Assembly (NCBI GenBank): GCA_944472155.2
Contig: OX235273.1
Location: 89,522,793-89,586,792 of the forward strand
Length of the DNA stretch: 64,000 bases
DNA from: Trichobilharzia szidati
Lineage: Eukaryota > Platyhelminthes > Trematoda > Strigeidida > Schistosomatidae
Direction of reading: 5' to 3'
Made by a program: the position numbers and the translations under genes
In this document: positions 1 to 12,061 of the stretch, in pieces
Numbering within the stretch: position 1 is the stretch's first letter
Layout of the letters: the number at the start of each line of letters is the position of its first letter
Notes under the pieces: model-generated
What the model saw: only the letters and a program-made list of their open reading frames with translations
Database searches by the model: none
What the model was told of the DNA's origin: nothing

Positions 1-418
1 TCTATTGCCAAGATGATCAGTTAATTTGGTTGAAACAACTCTAAACACTCATAAAATTACATTTCAGGGTTGTTGTTTTGTTTTTTATTGTCAGTGTGGT
101 AGTGTGAGCAATCCTGCATAATAAAAAATTTTAAGGTGGTGATAATGGCGTTCACAACCAATGATTGTCAGTTAATATTGCCGAAAAAAATAAGAAAAAA
201 CAACCACAAAACTAATAATTACATGATGGTTAATGACAGGAAAATTTTGTACTACTCATAGTGCTAATATAGTCGGAATCAGTAGATACACAAAAGAAGG
301 AATACAGTAATTAAAAAAAGTAAGCCAATGTTAATAATTTAGGTAGCTAAGTAGGTTTAAGAAGGAGTTCACTATAGAATACAAAATAAGAGAGAAATAA
401 AAGAGCCTAAAATTATGT
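1..418. other. no recognised feature
   Basis: AT-rich sequence with short A and T runs. I see no coding segment, SINE head or ribozyme. The right part probably includes the 3' untranslated end of the LINE remnant that follows on the minus strand, but I cannot place its boundary. Confidence 0.4.
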
Positions 419-420
419 TA

Positions 421-645
421 TTAACAACAAAGCAAGTCATAGGTTTCGCGCTTAACGTTGTCTCTGTCGCTTAGAACACGAGCCAAGTATGGTATCGTTG
501 AGTTCCTGTACTTGGTTGTACGAGCATAGATTATTTTATACTGATTTCTGGTTCTACTTGATGAGATACAAGGCGAGAGTTGGAAATAGAGGGGGTGTCT
601 GGGGTCGGACAGTATGGTTTTAGACCATTTTTCGCATGTATTCAA
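421..645 (-). pseudogene. LINE (CR1/Jockey-like) reverse transcriptase C-terminal remnant
   Basis: A 74-codon piece of the extreme C-terminus of a non-LTR retrotransposon polyprotein. It shares the strings CEKW, ILSD, RPLSPCIS-like and NSTIPYLARVL with the longer copy at 51920-52342, so the two are one family. No catalytic residues lie in this part; it follows the reverse transcriptase domain. The copy is cut off at its upstream side near 650, where unrelated PLE-like sequence begins. The clade is uncertain: the C-terminus resembles CR1/Jockey-type elements of flukes from memory. Confidence 0.6.
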
Positions 646-835
646 TATTCAAGTTGGCTGGAACTTACAGATTTATGTATTATAACGCGATTTCAGTTCT
701 CTGTACAAATAAACGAACAGATGAAAACAAAACTTACTGGATCACCTACACCAGGACAAACTGCAGAGGATGTTATGATAAAATTAGAGCCATAGATCCA
801 CCGGTAATCAAAATAGAAATCAGGATAATTCGCTT

Positions 836-1120
836 GAAAGACCAATCATCATGGCCAGAAAGCAATCACAAGCTAATCAACACCATGTTTGACGACATTA
901 AGTTCACAAGAGAAAAGAAATCAGAAAATAAAGTTCCGTTTTGTAGAAACCTTAGTCAAGGGAAAAGTTATATATATATATATAAAAGCAAACGTTTGTA
1001 CGAAGTCAGCTGGCACAGACCAACCATAAAATTACAAAAGCAACAATTTAACAGCACATAAATGGAACTGTGTACAAACGCTATTCAAAAGAGTCAAGAT
1101 ACACTTAACATTGCCATTAT
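836..1120 (+). pseudogene. degenerate PLE-2 reverse transcriptase fragment
   Basis: The translation around 870-1060 contains DIKFTREKKSENKVPF, which lines up with DIKFTKKEEFSNKIPF just after the RT motif YVDDTF in the PLE-2 copy near 36 kb. This is the palm region after the catalytic aspartates. The downstream text is weakly PLE-like (HRPT, QQFNST) and then runs into stops. The match is to one motif region only, so the extent is a guess. It is a fossil, not a gene. Confidence 0.4.
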
Positions 1121-1508
1121 TCAAAAGAAAACAGAAGAGAAATATCATTTAACATTCTTCCAGCAAAATAGATCGTATAGAATATACAATATGTCTCTTT
1201 AGCATATGAAAGCGAATTCATCACAAATTATAAAATCCTGCTTAAACATTATTTTATTTGGAGTCCAAACCAAATCACGTTTTTTCAGAACATAAAAGGA
1301 AATCAGCTGGAGGACCATCAAAAACTAGAGTAATAGTCTGTTCATGGTACTGTGACACAATCGTAATTCATTGTCATCAGGAAGTAACTAACTTCACATT
1401 GTGTTTTACAGTTGCCTACGGCATTGCATTTAAAAGGTTTGTTAAGGAAGAAGAATAGGGTTGGATTAATAGAGAACAAGAATATAGACTTTTCGAAATG
1501 AAATTCAC

Positions 1509-1763
1509 CTAATTAAATTGCCTTCTGAAATGCTGAGGAAAGTTTGTAGCTCGTATGGATTTTTTCGTTATGATTGCGAAGTTTTCATTATTCTTCTCGG
1601 CAACACCGTCATCGGTAACTTCAAAATGAAGTGAACCTTTGTGATTCTCTGTGATGGCCTTCAGCTTGTCTTCAGAGCCTTTTTCATCCATCTGCTTACT
1701 TGTATTCGTAATGATTGTATCGTTGATCTGGTAGGTGACATTTAACCTATGCGAACTGCCCAT
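1509..1763 (-). repeat. PLE-2 3' region-like fragment
   Basis: The minus strand resembles the PLE-2 3' region seen at 34950-35150: a stretch reading TDDGV..KNNENFAI here corresponds to TDDVVYKDNESFAI in the copy at 37.5 kb, and the following GAGCTACAAAC corresponds to GAGCTATAAAC near 35.0 kb. An open frame of 84 codons spans it, but it is opposite in direction to the PLE-2 fragment just upstream, so this may be another inverted-arm PLE remnant. It could be mistaken for a host exon; the similarity to PLE-2 argues against that. Confidence 0.4.
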
Positions 1764-1789
1764 TACTGACTGATAACTATATATTATTA

Positions 1790-2295
1790 TTCCTTTATTT
1801 AAGGAAATAGGTTCGCCTGCGTATTGCGTTGGTTTCTGATCCCAGACTGATAACTATGACCTCTATCTACATGTCTGTCAACTACAGACCATTCCGAGTA
1901 AAACGCGTTTCAAAATCCTTTGCAGTTATAAGTATTACTACTTTTTAGAATTTCTATATTTTCCGAGTTCTTCTGGTGTCGTCTTGCTGTTCATATGCTT
2001 TAATATTGAGAAATGCATTCCGTGTATTTGGACTGACATCTGTAACAAACAACAAAGCTGCCATTACTTGTTATGTGTATGTAATAGATAACGCGTCGAA
2101 ACTATGGGAAAACAGATTTTACCACAAACTAACAGTCTATATTTCTGTCATGCAACTGGAGCTACAGCATACATTATATTATTTCCGATTGGAAGCAATC
2201 AGCACCAATATTAGGGACTAGATACATGAAATCATTTATTCCCAACTGACCAGTCAGTATATCAGTCGAACCCTATTGGAAGTCAGCTGTGTTGA
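1790..2295. other. no recognised feature
   Basis: Nothing recognised. The short open frame at 1976-2221 has no motif I can name. Confidence 0.4.
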
Positions 2296-2545
2296 TAAAG
2301 ACTCAGAGGTAACGTCTTTGACTGTTTCACTGAGGAAAATGGATTCCAATGGGGTAGGGACATAAGTTCCTTATTGGTTACAGATAATCCATGCTGACGA
2401 CTGCTAATAAGAACGAAGTCCGGAAGCATACTATCTCACCTACTGCCTCCAACTACCTTACATTTCAAAGTGCACCGGTGATGACGAACATTTAATCTGA
2501 CTGACAGAGTTCGACCAGCACCAACAATAGGAACTACACAAATGA
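2296..2545 (+). mobile_element. SINE-3 copy, old and degenerate
   Basis: The order of landmarks matches the SINE-3 copy at 22.3 kb: CTCAGAGGTAACGTCT (tRNA box A area), GGGACAT.AGTTCCTT, GCTGACGA (hammerhead core), CGAAG, then CTGCCTCCAACTA and a tail near CTGACTGACAGAG. Box B and the hammerhead stems are eroded: the stem II partner and stem III no longer pair. It is an old non-autonomous insertion. I found no target duplication. Confidence 0.6.
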
Positions 2546-3017
2546 CATTAATTCCCACTTTGTAAACAATCAAATCAAAACTTTTCAGTATGTACAGATT
2601 AAAACGATGGTGCGTAGAAAGTAAATTGATGTCTCATGAAGGTAAACTAGCGTTTTCAAAATTACTACAATCGTTTAGTTGTTCAGTGCAATTTTCCCAA
2701 AGATTATCGAGTATTTGCAGTCATATTTTGATTACATATACTGGAAAATCTTATTGTCTGTGAACTGGATTGTAAAGTAAGCCTACTGAAAACAATCTGT
2801 GGGTAATACAGTTACATGTTTCAGTAACTAACCAATAAGATAAGTGGTATGTTTTACCAGCATTTAGATGTTTTCATCACTCAACTCACCAAAGATGAGC
2901 AGCTACACGGTCCGGTAGCATTGTTGGAAATATCTTGATTTAATCAATTCAACAAAGTCTCCTTGACCCATTATATCGAAACTTATTGTTTTACCGCCTA
3001 AAACTGAAAACAGTTTT
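2546..3017. other. no recognised feature
   Basis: AT-rich, no motif recognised. Confidence 0.35.
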
Positions 3018-3840
3018 CATCCTTTCGCGTTTCCTGTGGAAAATTGGGCTTCAAACCTGAGCTTTGAAGTTTCAGTAGCGTTAGTGGTGTTTTTTTTACA
3101 GGGTGTCGTTACTAGCTTCACATCCAATTTTCCCTTTTTACAGGGCTTATAAAGCAAGAATCGGAAAAGTAAGACAAGCTTTCACTACTCTCAAGTCTGT
3201 GTGGAGGTCAACAGCACTCAGCATCAAAAATAAGATCCGGATTTTCAACTCCAATGTGAAGTCAGTCAGTGCTACTCACTATACGGATCACAGACTTGGC
3301 CAGTGCGTCATAAAGAGCATCTCAAACAAACTACAGACCTTCATTAACAGCCAGTTGTCTTCGCTCAATACTCAAGATCAGATGGCCGGCCAGAGAAGAT
3401 CAGCAACAAAGATCTCTGGGAGCGAACCAACTCTGCAAAAACTTATTGTGAAACAAATAGGCAGGAAGAAATGGAGATGGATTGGCCATACTCTGAGGAA
3501 ACCATCAAGTGACATCACTAGACAAGCCATTGCTCGAGTGGAACTCGAAAGGGAAGCGGCGAGTTGGTCGTCAATGCAAGGGTGACTTGGAGGAGGTCAT
3601 GTGAAGAGGAGATGAAAGCATGTGGGCAGACTTGGAGCCAGGTGAAAACTCTAGCAGAGAACCGAACGCAATGGAGACGCACGGCTGAAGCCCTATGTTC
3701 CTCTAGGAATTAAAGGAGACAATAATAATAATACAGGGCTTATAACCGGCTCAGCGAGGTCTAGGAGTGCATCGATCGATAACTAAAATCAGGCAGTGTG
3801 CGTGGTTAGCGAGCTTCCTACCTCGGAAGCACTGACTCAC
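3018..3840 (-). mobile_element. SINE-1 copy split by an RTE insertion
   Basis: The two halves of one minus-strand SINE-1 lie at 3018-3139 (3' end: the tail, then GGGCTTCAAACCTGAGC and TTTTTACAGGG) and 3746-3840 (body and tRNA-like head, with GAGGTCTAGGAGTGCAT and the box region). Between them sits a plus-strand RTE 3' end bounded by a 13-bp duplication. The SINE is therefore older than the RTE. The head is eroded: its box B no longer reads GGTTCGA. Confidence 0.75.
3140..3745 (+). mobile_element. RTE (SR2-like) retrotransposon 3' end, 5'-truncated, inserted in SINE-1
   Basis: A 580-bp 3' fragment of an RTE-clade LINE, flanked by the direct repeat ACAGGGCTTATAA at 3140-3152 and 3733-3745. The translated part gives [43 protein letters not shown] and RVTWRRSCEEEM, the region downstream of the RT palm typical of SR2-like RTE elements. 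Frame breaks occur around 3270 and 3545. The 3' end reads GCCCTATGTTCCTCTAGGAA and then (AAT)n. No EN or RT catalytic residues are present, so it cannot move itself. Confidence 0.88.
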
Positions 3841-6525
3841 AAAATTCTAAATAACATGACATCATTTTTGGTTGATTTCCCTTGTTTGATTATGCTTATA
3901 TTTTTCATATAAGTTTAATTAGTAACATTATTATTATTATCTAATTCTAAATGCAAATAAATAGTAATGTTTCAGATTTTCATTTTCATTCTAACTACCT
4001 AATTAAATTGAACACACCTACACGTACAGCCTTACTATTATTATTATTATCATCACTAACTGAAATATTGAAGTTAAGACATTATTATCTATTGGGCGTC
4101 AACGTTGTATGATTGTGAACAAACAGAAGAGTAAGGGAGTGAGAGAGTTTGTTTCGCACTATCTTTCATTATGCATCAACTCACTTACTATTACTTGCAT
4201 TCCTTTCTCTCTCTCTCTCTCTCTTCTTCTCTTTTGGTTTACCTTATCTCAGCTAATAGATTGATACAGTTTTGTAGGGGAAAAAATGAGAAAATTTAAC
4301 AATAATGATAATAATAGTAATAATAATAATAGTTAATAAATAGACGTAAAGGGGTAAAGACTATTGAAATGAAATTTTTATTTCTGCATCCTAAGTAATT
4401 ATATAGTCTAAAAGTTTGGTCATTGCAACTGCTAACTCATGATACAGAAGAATAACATTTTCTAGACATTTCAATGAATTTATATGATTGGTTCGTAAAT
4501 GACCTGAAAATCGATATTATATGTCTATCTACTATAGGTGTTTATTGTGTATACGTATATTTTTAAGTAGGAATTGTGTAATTGTGTATGTCTATCAGTA
4601 TGTATAATTTATCTATAGTTTACCCATTATTTTATCCTCTATACTCTTACTCTTATTGGTATGAACTTATGTGCATTAGTAGTAGTAGTAGTATTTACCA
4701 GGTGAAATCAAGACCGTCACAACTTTTCTACGCCCTTAGCAACGCTTTAGTTCTATTGTTTTTATTATCATTGTTACTATTATTATTATTTCTGTTTTAG
4801 TTCTTGTTGGTACTGTTTTAAACTTAGAAATTCCTGGTTTCAGTATTCCTTTTTTTCCTTTTAAATTCACTATATTGTATTTGATTTTTTTTCAAAAAGA
4901 AAAAACTGTCATTTTCCCTTAAAATTCAATATAAAACTTCTCATAATCTAGTTTCAATTTTTACAGTTTATGGAGTAGAGGAAAGGTAAGTTTAATGTTA
5001 ATATATGTATGTATATATACACAAACATACTCGCATTTATGCATGATACAGGTTGCTTACTAGGGTACTCTTTTGTTTGTTTGTTTGTGTGTTTGTTCAT
5101 GAGTAGATGTTTCTAATCGTAGGTTTGTCTGTGTGTCAGTGTGCGTACACTAAATTTCTGTTACATATAAAATCATCACTTGTTCGCCTGTTAGACTGAT
5201 ATTTTATTCTGTGAATTTATTATATTTTACAAATTTTGACACGTATAAAAACAGATGAAGATATTCAATGATACAAGTTGGTTTTCCCCTATTTTTTTTA
5301 AAATTGATAATAGTAATAATAATCATTATAATGACCACATTTTTTTTGGGTATATGTTTAGATTTCTCCTCAATATGCCTGATTTAGTTGTTTTTTTTTT
5401 AAAAATTTTTTAACTATTGGGCAAAAGAAACTAATGGATAGGTCAGTTAAGTCAGTGGGATTATGATGATCCACGTTGAGTGTACAACAAGTTCCATTAT
5501 AACCTTAAATATACAGTTATTGATAATGTAGGGTCAGAGAGATTTCAGGGATGAATGTTTTAATTCATATCACCAGTAATCATTTCATAAGATGGCTTAT
5601 ATTAAATAGTTATCTGCCTTGAGAATTTATCAATGCTGATTAAAGTTATTTTCTATTTTTAGTAAATGATTAAAGCAAAGAGACTAACGAAAGGCATTCC
5701 ACTTTAATTATTTTAAATTTGTTAAAGTAATTAGAGTGTCAAAGGAATGTAGCTTTCTATATATTTTGTTATCATATAATGTAGAACAGTTTGGTGGTTG
5801 TACGTCACTTTCTTTAAATAGCGATATAATTAATTCTGTTAGAATTAAGCAAATTTATACACATCTTTTATTTTAAAGTGTCAATAAGAAAAAAAATTCA
5901 GTATTCATTTTTATATTTCAGTGTTATTGATAAATTAGTAAATATTTAAACTATTTATCAGAGTTGTGAATTGAGTAAATATAAAATGCAAAATGAAGTG
6001 TAAAAATAGATACCTCATCACTAAAATTATATATATATATATATTAAATCAACTGTCAAGGTCAATTAAATATTTCTAAAAAAGTGAATTAGTAATCTAA
6101 TCGATTTTAATGATTACTGAGTTTTTAAACAGAAACTTAATGTTACAGATACTGACTGAATCCCTTATTGATTGTTTGATATAACATGATGACGTAGTTA
6201 ACTGATGATTATTCGCCTAACATGAAATATCAAAATACTGATAACCTAACCAATATGAATATTAGAATATAAAGGTAATAAGCAATGGAAGTGATTAGGT
6301 AGTGATGAAAGGATGTGATACTTGAGTTGCTAGAAAATATAATGAACACTGAACTATATGTAAATGTATTTCACTTGTAGAGATTTGTTTAATTTCGTGG
6401 TTTATTTTGTCACTAACTTGCATTTACTAGAGAGTAGTAGTAAAGGTAATCAAGAAGTACTTTTGTTTTACTGTGAAACTTGTCAGTGATGGGCTCTCCT
6501 AGAGTATTATGATAGCTGCAGTGTA
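3841..6525. other. long stretch without genes; microsatellites only
   Basis: About 2.7 kb of AT-rich DNA. I see a (CT)n run at about 4207-4224, ATT/AAT-rich patches (3920-4050, 4300-4330, 4770-4795), a (TTTG)n run near 5070-5090 and a (TA)n run near 6030-6046. No SINE, LINE or PLE signature and no convincing exon. Confidence 0.5.
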
Positions 6526-6725
6526 TTCAAAATAGGTTATTTTTTAGCAGTGTTTATTTTATGGGATGGGGTTGCTAGCCTCATGCACAACCTTTTCCTC
6601 TTCACCAGCATTATTTCTGGCTTAGCGAGGTAAAGGAGTGTGCCGACCGTGGATTGAACCCTGGACCATGTCCATGGTCGGCGAGCATCCTAACCGCTAT
6701 GCCACCAACGCACTTCAAAACAGGT
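6526..6725 (-). mobile_element. SINE-1 copy, 3'-truncated, with target duplication
   Basis: Minus-strand SINE-1 at 6538-6713: head with the box B region GGTTCAATCC, then the body containing GCGAGGTAAAGGAG and GGGGTTGCTAGCCTCATG on the plus strand. It stops before the usual RTE-like tail. The flanks TTCAAAATAGGT (6526-6537) and TTCAAAACAGGT (6714-6725) match at 11 of 12, a target-site duplication. The missing tail between intact flanks suggests internal initiation on the RNA or a later deletion. Confidence 0.85.
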
Positions 6726-7864
6726 AGCAGCTGAAAATGATATAGAGTTAGACCACAGATTAGTTGTTTTTTTAACTCGACGATATTGGCTTTGATCTAA
6801 TTTGACTTATATATACACATGCATGCAGCAAAGTTCAAAGTTAAACAAAAGAACTGATTACTCAATGGTGATTCTTGTCAAAGTACACTCTGACGTACTT
6901 AATTTACAAGTTATTTATTATAAATTTAAATGGATAAAGTTTAGGTTCCTATTTCTCTCTAATTTGGTTATTACATTGATTGAGCTTAAAAGAATCGAAA
7001 AAGGTATATCTGAAATTGAAGTCTACTGAATCGAAGAAATACTACTTATTTTTGAAAGTGTTATATATAAATATCAGGTCAAATGACTAAAGCCCATTCT
7101 ATTTTGAACCAGTTATATTGATTATTGTCAACTGTATCATATAAGATTTGGAAATAACAGTGAATGTATAGTCATTTCTTTGAACCCGATTTAACTGCTG
7201 TTGCTGCTGCTTTCAGTATTTATTTCGTAGGACCCTCGATTTGTGCGCATAATCTAAATATGCTTCCACCTCACACCCATTTTAACCACCGGAACTCATG
7301 ATCCTTATATGGGCATTATTTAATTTTGTGTGTGAGTGCCATATGCAATTCGTTATGTTCACCTGTGTCCGTGAACATCCGCCCCATCGGTAACTTATAA
7401 CAGTATGATCTATTTGAGTAACTGTGGTCCGTCCTCATACAATAGTTGTGGTCCACTGTCAGTCACACATGAATGCAGGTAGTTACTTAGTGCTTCTTCC
7501 TATTTAGGAGACAGATGGAGGGTGCCGTATAGCTGTACTGACTAGAAATAGGTTTTAGTTTGCGAAGAGAAGCAGAAGTCAGTCCCCATTGACGACCATA
7601 TACACAATCCTCGCCTAAATGCCCAACCTGTGCATCATTTATAGAACTAAATATTGTAATAAGTTTAGATTCATTTAAATCTACTTCCTTTGCAATTTTC
7701 TAACACACTAATGTACCTATAAACAGAATTATTCTGGTCCTAAAGAGAAATGATAAATGGGGATGAGAAGAAACTTGATTTGTATAATTATATTAGACAT
7801 TACTAGTATGCAGAAAAAGTTAAGGTTTAAAAATAGTCTGAATGCTCTTTGTTTGGCTCCTCTT

Positions 7865-7895
<31 letters not shown>

Positions 7896-9001
7896 CGTAG
7901 TGTAATTACAGTTTTTCTGACTATATCGTAATTACTACAGAATAAAAGAAACCAAAGTTATTTAATTTTATCTCTATGTAATTTATACGTGGTGAATAGG
8001 ATTCTGGTTATTATCATTTCTCTCAAGAAGCCATATAGAATTCGGATGCTGTGAACTCATTCGCCTCTCTGACCTGAGTTAATCCAGGTACATGACTGTT
8101 GAACTTGGTCTCAAATGAGCGAAACGTGCACCAGTGTTTAGATCTCTTTGATCTGCCTAGCAAACACTATTGGTTGACGTGAGTAGTTCCCAACCACTCC
8201 TAACAACCAGTAGTATTTGTCATTAGGTCAATCTTAATAGAATCCCATTGATGGAGGGTGTGTGTTTATGAACTGGTTAACTTTGTTCATACATTTAGTG
8301 TTTCTATCATTAATAAACTGGAAAGATGATTACACTTGTAATGATGGTGACAGTCATACATAAGATGAACTGTACAAAAATCCAGTTGACGAGTGGAATA
8401 TAAAAGGGAAGGAAATGGAGCTTACTATTTGTTAAACACGAGGAAAAGTTGAAAAGAAGGTTAAAATGTCACAAATATTAGTGATTAGAAATAGTACAAA
8501 TTAACAGAAACTGCGGAAGTGCCCTTGAATTATTGTTGCCAGTGAACGGCAATGTTTTACCAATTTTAACGTGAATTAACCAGATAAAATGAATGTACTT
8601 TTAGTGACTGTCAACTGATTTTTAAAAGGTGTATGGTTTCTCAGATTTTTGAATAATATACTATTCAAATTTTGATTTCAACATTGTTTATTTTAAAAAA
8701 AATCTTATAATAAAAGAAAATTTTAAAATAGGTGGCAATTTACTGGAATAATTAGTTTATGTTGAATTTATTGATTTTTATTTATTTATTTATTTTGAAT
8801 GTATAACGACTATCTCATGTGGGAAATCAATTAGTCCCACTCCTTACTGTAGTCCTTTAATCTAGAATACTCTAAAAATTGATTTTCCAAAGTTATAATG
8901 GTATCTACTCATGCCTACGGTATGGCATATCTGTATAACGGACCCCATTCAATGGAATATACTATGCACATGCTCACCAATGTGATAGTAACTTCAAATT
9001 T
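6726..9001. other. long stretch without genes
   Basis: Mostly AT-rich. Less AT-rich, possibly repetitive sequence lies at 7290-7640, family not recognised. (CT)n followed by (TA)n is at about 7863-7895 and (TTTA)n at about 8778-8796. A stretch near 8100-8165 faintly resembles an Sm-alpha-type hammerhead (see rejected list). Confidence 0.45.
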
Positions 9002-9258
9002 TATACGGATGAATTTTTTTTATCCTTCACGTTCCCTAGGGGAACATAGGGCTTCGGGCTAGTGGCTTGGAGTTTCTGTAGCAGCGTTTATTTTTACAGG
9101 ATGGGGTTGCTAGCCTCATGCCCAACCTTTCCTCTTCACCAGCATTATTTCTGGCTTAGCGAGGTAAAGGAGTGCGTCGGCCGTGGATCGAACCCGGGAC
9201 CATGTTCATGTTCGGCGAGCGTCCTAACCGCTATGCCACCGACGCTATACGGATGAAT
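9002..9258 (-). mobile_element. SINE-1, full length, with perfect 13-bp target duplication
   Basis: A complete minus-strand SINE-1 between TATACGGATGAAT at 9002-9014 and 9246-9258. From head to tail: tRNA-like head starting GCGTCGGTGGCATAGCGG, box B GGTTCGATCC, a body with CTCGCTAAGCCAG and GGTTGGGCATGAGGCTAGC, the stem-like tail, then a 3' end matching the RTE tail (CCCTATGTTCCCCTAGGGAA) and an A-rich end. Transcription would be by RNA polymerase III from boxes A and B. It has no coding capacity. Confidence 0.92.
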
Positions 9259-10236
9259 AATCTAGTGCATTTTATTAAAAAAACTTTTTCGTTACATATA
9301 TTACATATTATTAAATCCGCGAAATTCTTCACGATAAAATTACATTTTGCTTGCTGTATTTATTTATTTATTTATCGACTTTTAGTCAATTTATGAAACT
9401 CTGAGACGAATTATCATCGATACCGTTTCTATGATAATATTTAAAGCATGACTCATCTATACTAGTTTTATTTCATTTACTACAAACTACTATAAACTTA
9501 TTGATAAACAGTATGATTTATTTGTCTGCATTACAAGTTGACTAGAAGTTTTGGAGTAACACAATGATGTAATCAATTGGGTCAGAAACTTTAATATAGC
9601 AGTTCAGTTAGTGAACCATGTCAATTTTTGGGTACTTTAATGTGCAAGTACAAATTAATTGTCTAGATAATCTCATAAGACTCTCTTGATGAAATATCAA
9701 AGTATAATATGAAATCGCTGCCGAAACATCTTATCATATATAAAATAATCTTCATTTCTACCCTACAAAATGACTATTGAGCACAATCTAAGAGTTACTG
9801 AATTAGTTTAATACATTATGACGCTTACCATATATATTCAGAGTTTATTGAATCGTATTCTGATGACAGATTGGATTTTTCTAAACTGCACGGTTGGCAA
9901 ATGTTCAAAACGCCTGCTGGTGTTTTGGTAAGTTGGTACAGTTTAGCAGGATGCCTTTAAGATTTTGCCTTATTGTATACATTAATAAATGCTCCTGTTA
10001 TGAAAGTGATCCAACCTGATTAATTTAAAATCAGTATTATGATGATTTCTGGTGAATTCAACAGTGAGTTCCACTACAAAGCAGTGCTAGAAGATTATTT
10101 TTGTGGAATGCATAACCATTCCAGTTGGTTGTACTCTCTTGATCTAAGGCCATACATTGAGAAATTAATGTTCTTCATTTGTCTGTCAAGCTGGTAGGTG
10201 TTTTCAAGAGAAATAAAATTCTAATAAGCCAGTTTA
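9259..10236. other. no recognised feature
   Basis: AT-rich; (TTTA)n at about 9358-9374. No element signature seen. Confidence 0.4.
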
Positions 10237-10702
10237 AGTATTATTATTGTTTCCTTTAATTCCTAGAGGAACATAGGGCTTCAGCCGTGCGTCTCCATTG
10301 CGTTCGGTTCTCTGCTAGAGTTTTCATCTGGCTCCAAGTCTGCCCACACGCTTTCATCTCCTCTTCACATGTCCTCCTACAAGTCACCCTTGCACTGACG
10401 ACCAACTCGCCGCTTCCCCTTCGGGTTCCTCTCGAGCAATGGCTTGTCTGGTGATGTCACCTCATGGTTTCCTCAGAGTATGACCAGCCAATCCATCTCC
10501 ACTTCTTTCTGTAGATTTCTTGCACAATCGGTTCCTGCTGGGTTGGTTCGCTCATTGCTAGAGATCTCTGTTGCTGATCTGTTCTGGCCGTCTGATCTTT
10601 AGTGGTATTGAGCGAAGACAACTGTTAATGAAGGTCTGTAGTTTGTTTGAGATGCTCTTTATGACGCGCTGGCCAAGTCTGACTTCACAGTGGAGTATTA
10701 GA
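10237..10702 (-). mobile_element. RTE 3' end fragment, 5'-truncated
   Basis: Starts on the plus strand with (ATT)n then GTTTCCTTTAATTCCTAGAG, the reverse complement of the RTE 3' end. The minus-strand translation carries the C-terminal strings seen in the other RTE copies (RKPSS-like, TRQA, GRPR-like) with several frame breaks. A block covering the usual CTGATCCGTATAG is missing near 10675. Target duplication is doubtful; AGTATTA occurs on both sides. Confidence 0.82.
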
Positions 10703-11619
10703 ACGTCAAAACAGTAAGGAAAATAACTCCTTTAGATAATGGGTGGATACGAAATAACATCTATTAACATAAGCCACTAGTGTACACTATTTCCCTCATG
10801 TAAGACAATAAATCATGATGATAACTTATTATTATTATTGTTCCCTTGGGTTCTTAGTGGAACATAATGATAATTACTGAACATATATATAATATGTTGC
10901 TTGAAGTCTAAAGGCACTTAAAAAGGTCAAATGTCATGCTTTCTTGTGTACATCAGTAGCAACCACCAGCTACTTGTACTAGAATCCTAGCAGCTTCCAG
11001 AGTCTAATCGGTGCTAGACACCTTTAAACTTCACAAACATTAATATAAGACAAGCAAGACAGGGACTGACATGTTGTGATACTATAACAAGTATATAAAT
11101 CACTAGTTGAATTGATAATCGATGCAGTTGTCATGTTACTGGTGTGATTTTAATTTTCTCGATCAAGTTTTGAATTAAAGTTGTCGTATTACGTAACCTC
11201 AGCAGAATTATTATAGATAGTAGGTTTTATATTCTTCATTGGAGGCAAATCTACATAAATTGAAACAGATCAGTATTTTGCGTCATTTTAATTAAAAATA
11301 TCGGTCTGCTTTGCAGTCTCATAATCCTCCGGGTGTAAATAAAGCATACACAGAAAGTATTAGAAATTTCTGTATTTCCAAGATAGGCTGTCAGTCTACC
11401 ATGGTAACATGTTATATGTGTGTAGTTTGAGGAACAATGATCCGACAATCTGTTTACCTTTCCATGAAGCTTCATCGAATATTAGAACTTTTATTCTATA
11501 TCATCTGTCAGTATCGTTAAGGATCACTTCATGCTACATAATGACCGACTGTCCCACCAGAACAAACCACTAAATATTTAAACTAATTTTTTCTGGTATA
11601 CCGATACTTTCATACAATT
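10703..11619. other. no genes; a very short RTE tail
   Basis: Only one item: at about 10828-10866 (ATT)n followed by GTTCCCTTGGGTTCTTAGTG is the last ~40 bp of an RTE 3' end, minus strand. ATGATAA occurs on both sides as a possible target duplication. The rest is featureless. Confidence 0.45.
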
Positions 11620-11662
11620 TTTCCCCTTAATGAATTTGAATAAAGCAAGAACAACAGGTTTT

Positions 11663-11712
11663 GCAGAATAAAATGGTACCATCATTTATTTCGTTGACTT
11701 CTCATCAGCTGC
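11663..11712 (-). ncRNA. hammerhead ribozyme motif in PLE-1 terminal repeat
   Basis: Minus strand, in order: stem I GCAG, core CTGATGA, a stem II segment of nine bases closed only by G-C, GAA, a long stem III (outer ATAAA with TTTAT, inner ATGG with CCAT), T at the cleavage position, then CTGC closing stem I. All core bases except the cleavage base (usually C or A) fit the consensus. Minimal stem II is known from PLE hammerheads. Function is inferred. Confidence 0.75.
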
Positions 11713-12061
11713 TTACAACTCAAAGACATTATTAAGTATATCTACAGAAACAATTTTAAAATACTTGTACACAGTTCATTTTTCAACAAAAAATCAGTCA
11801 GTCAATATATGCATACAATGCTGATGATAATAATAACAATCACTTAATCCCAAACAACAATAATAATCATGCAGAATGGAAACTTTCGGCTTCACGTAAT
11901 CAAATGAAAGAGAGGATAAAAACATCCAGTTACCAGGGCAAGGAAAGACTGATAACCGCTTCTTTCTGAACGCATAAATTGGGTTTCAGGCGCTTGATGG
12001 AGATTGCTTCGGCAAACCTAAGGAGAATTGAACTCTTTTGCCTATTGATAATTTTGAACTA

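Noticed and set aside
4582..4800. Open frame rich in S, Y and L with a hydrophobic C-terminus
   Set aside because: Encoded by AGT, CTA/CTC and ATT microsatellite-like DNA; no start context or motif supports a gene.
8040..8170. Possible Sm-alpha-like hammerhead (GGTCTCAAATGAGCGAAACG)
   Set aside because: GAAAC and a weak stem II are present, but the core reads CTGTTGA, stem III does not close with U16.1 and no tRNA-like head can be traced.
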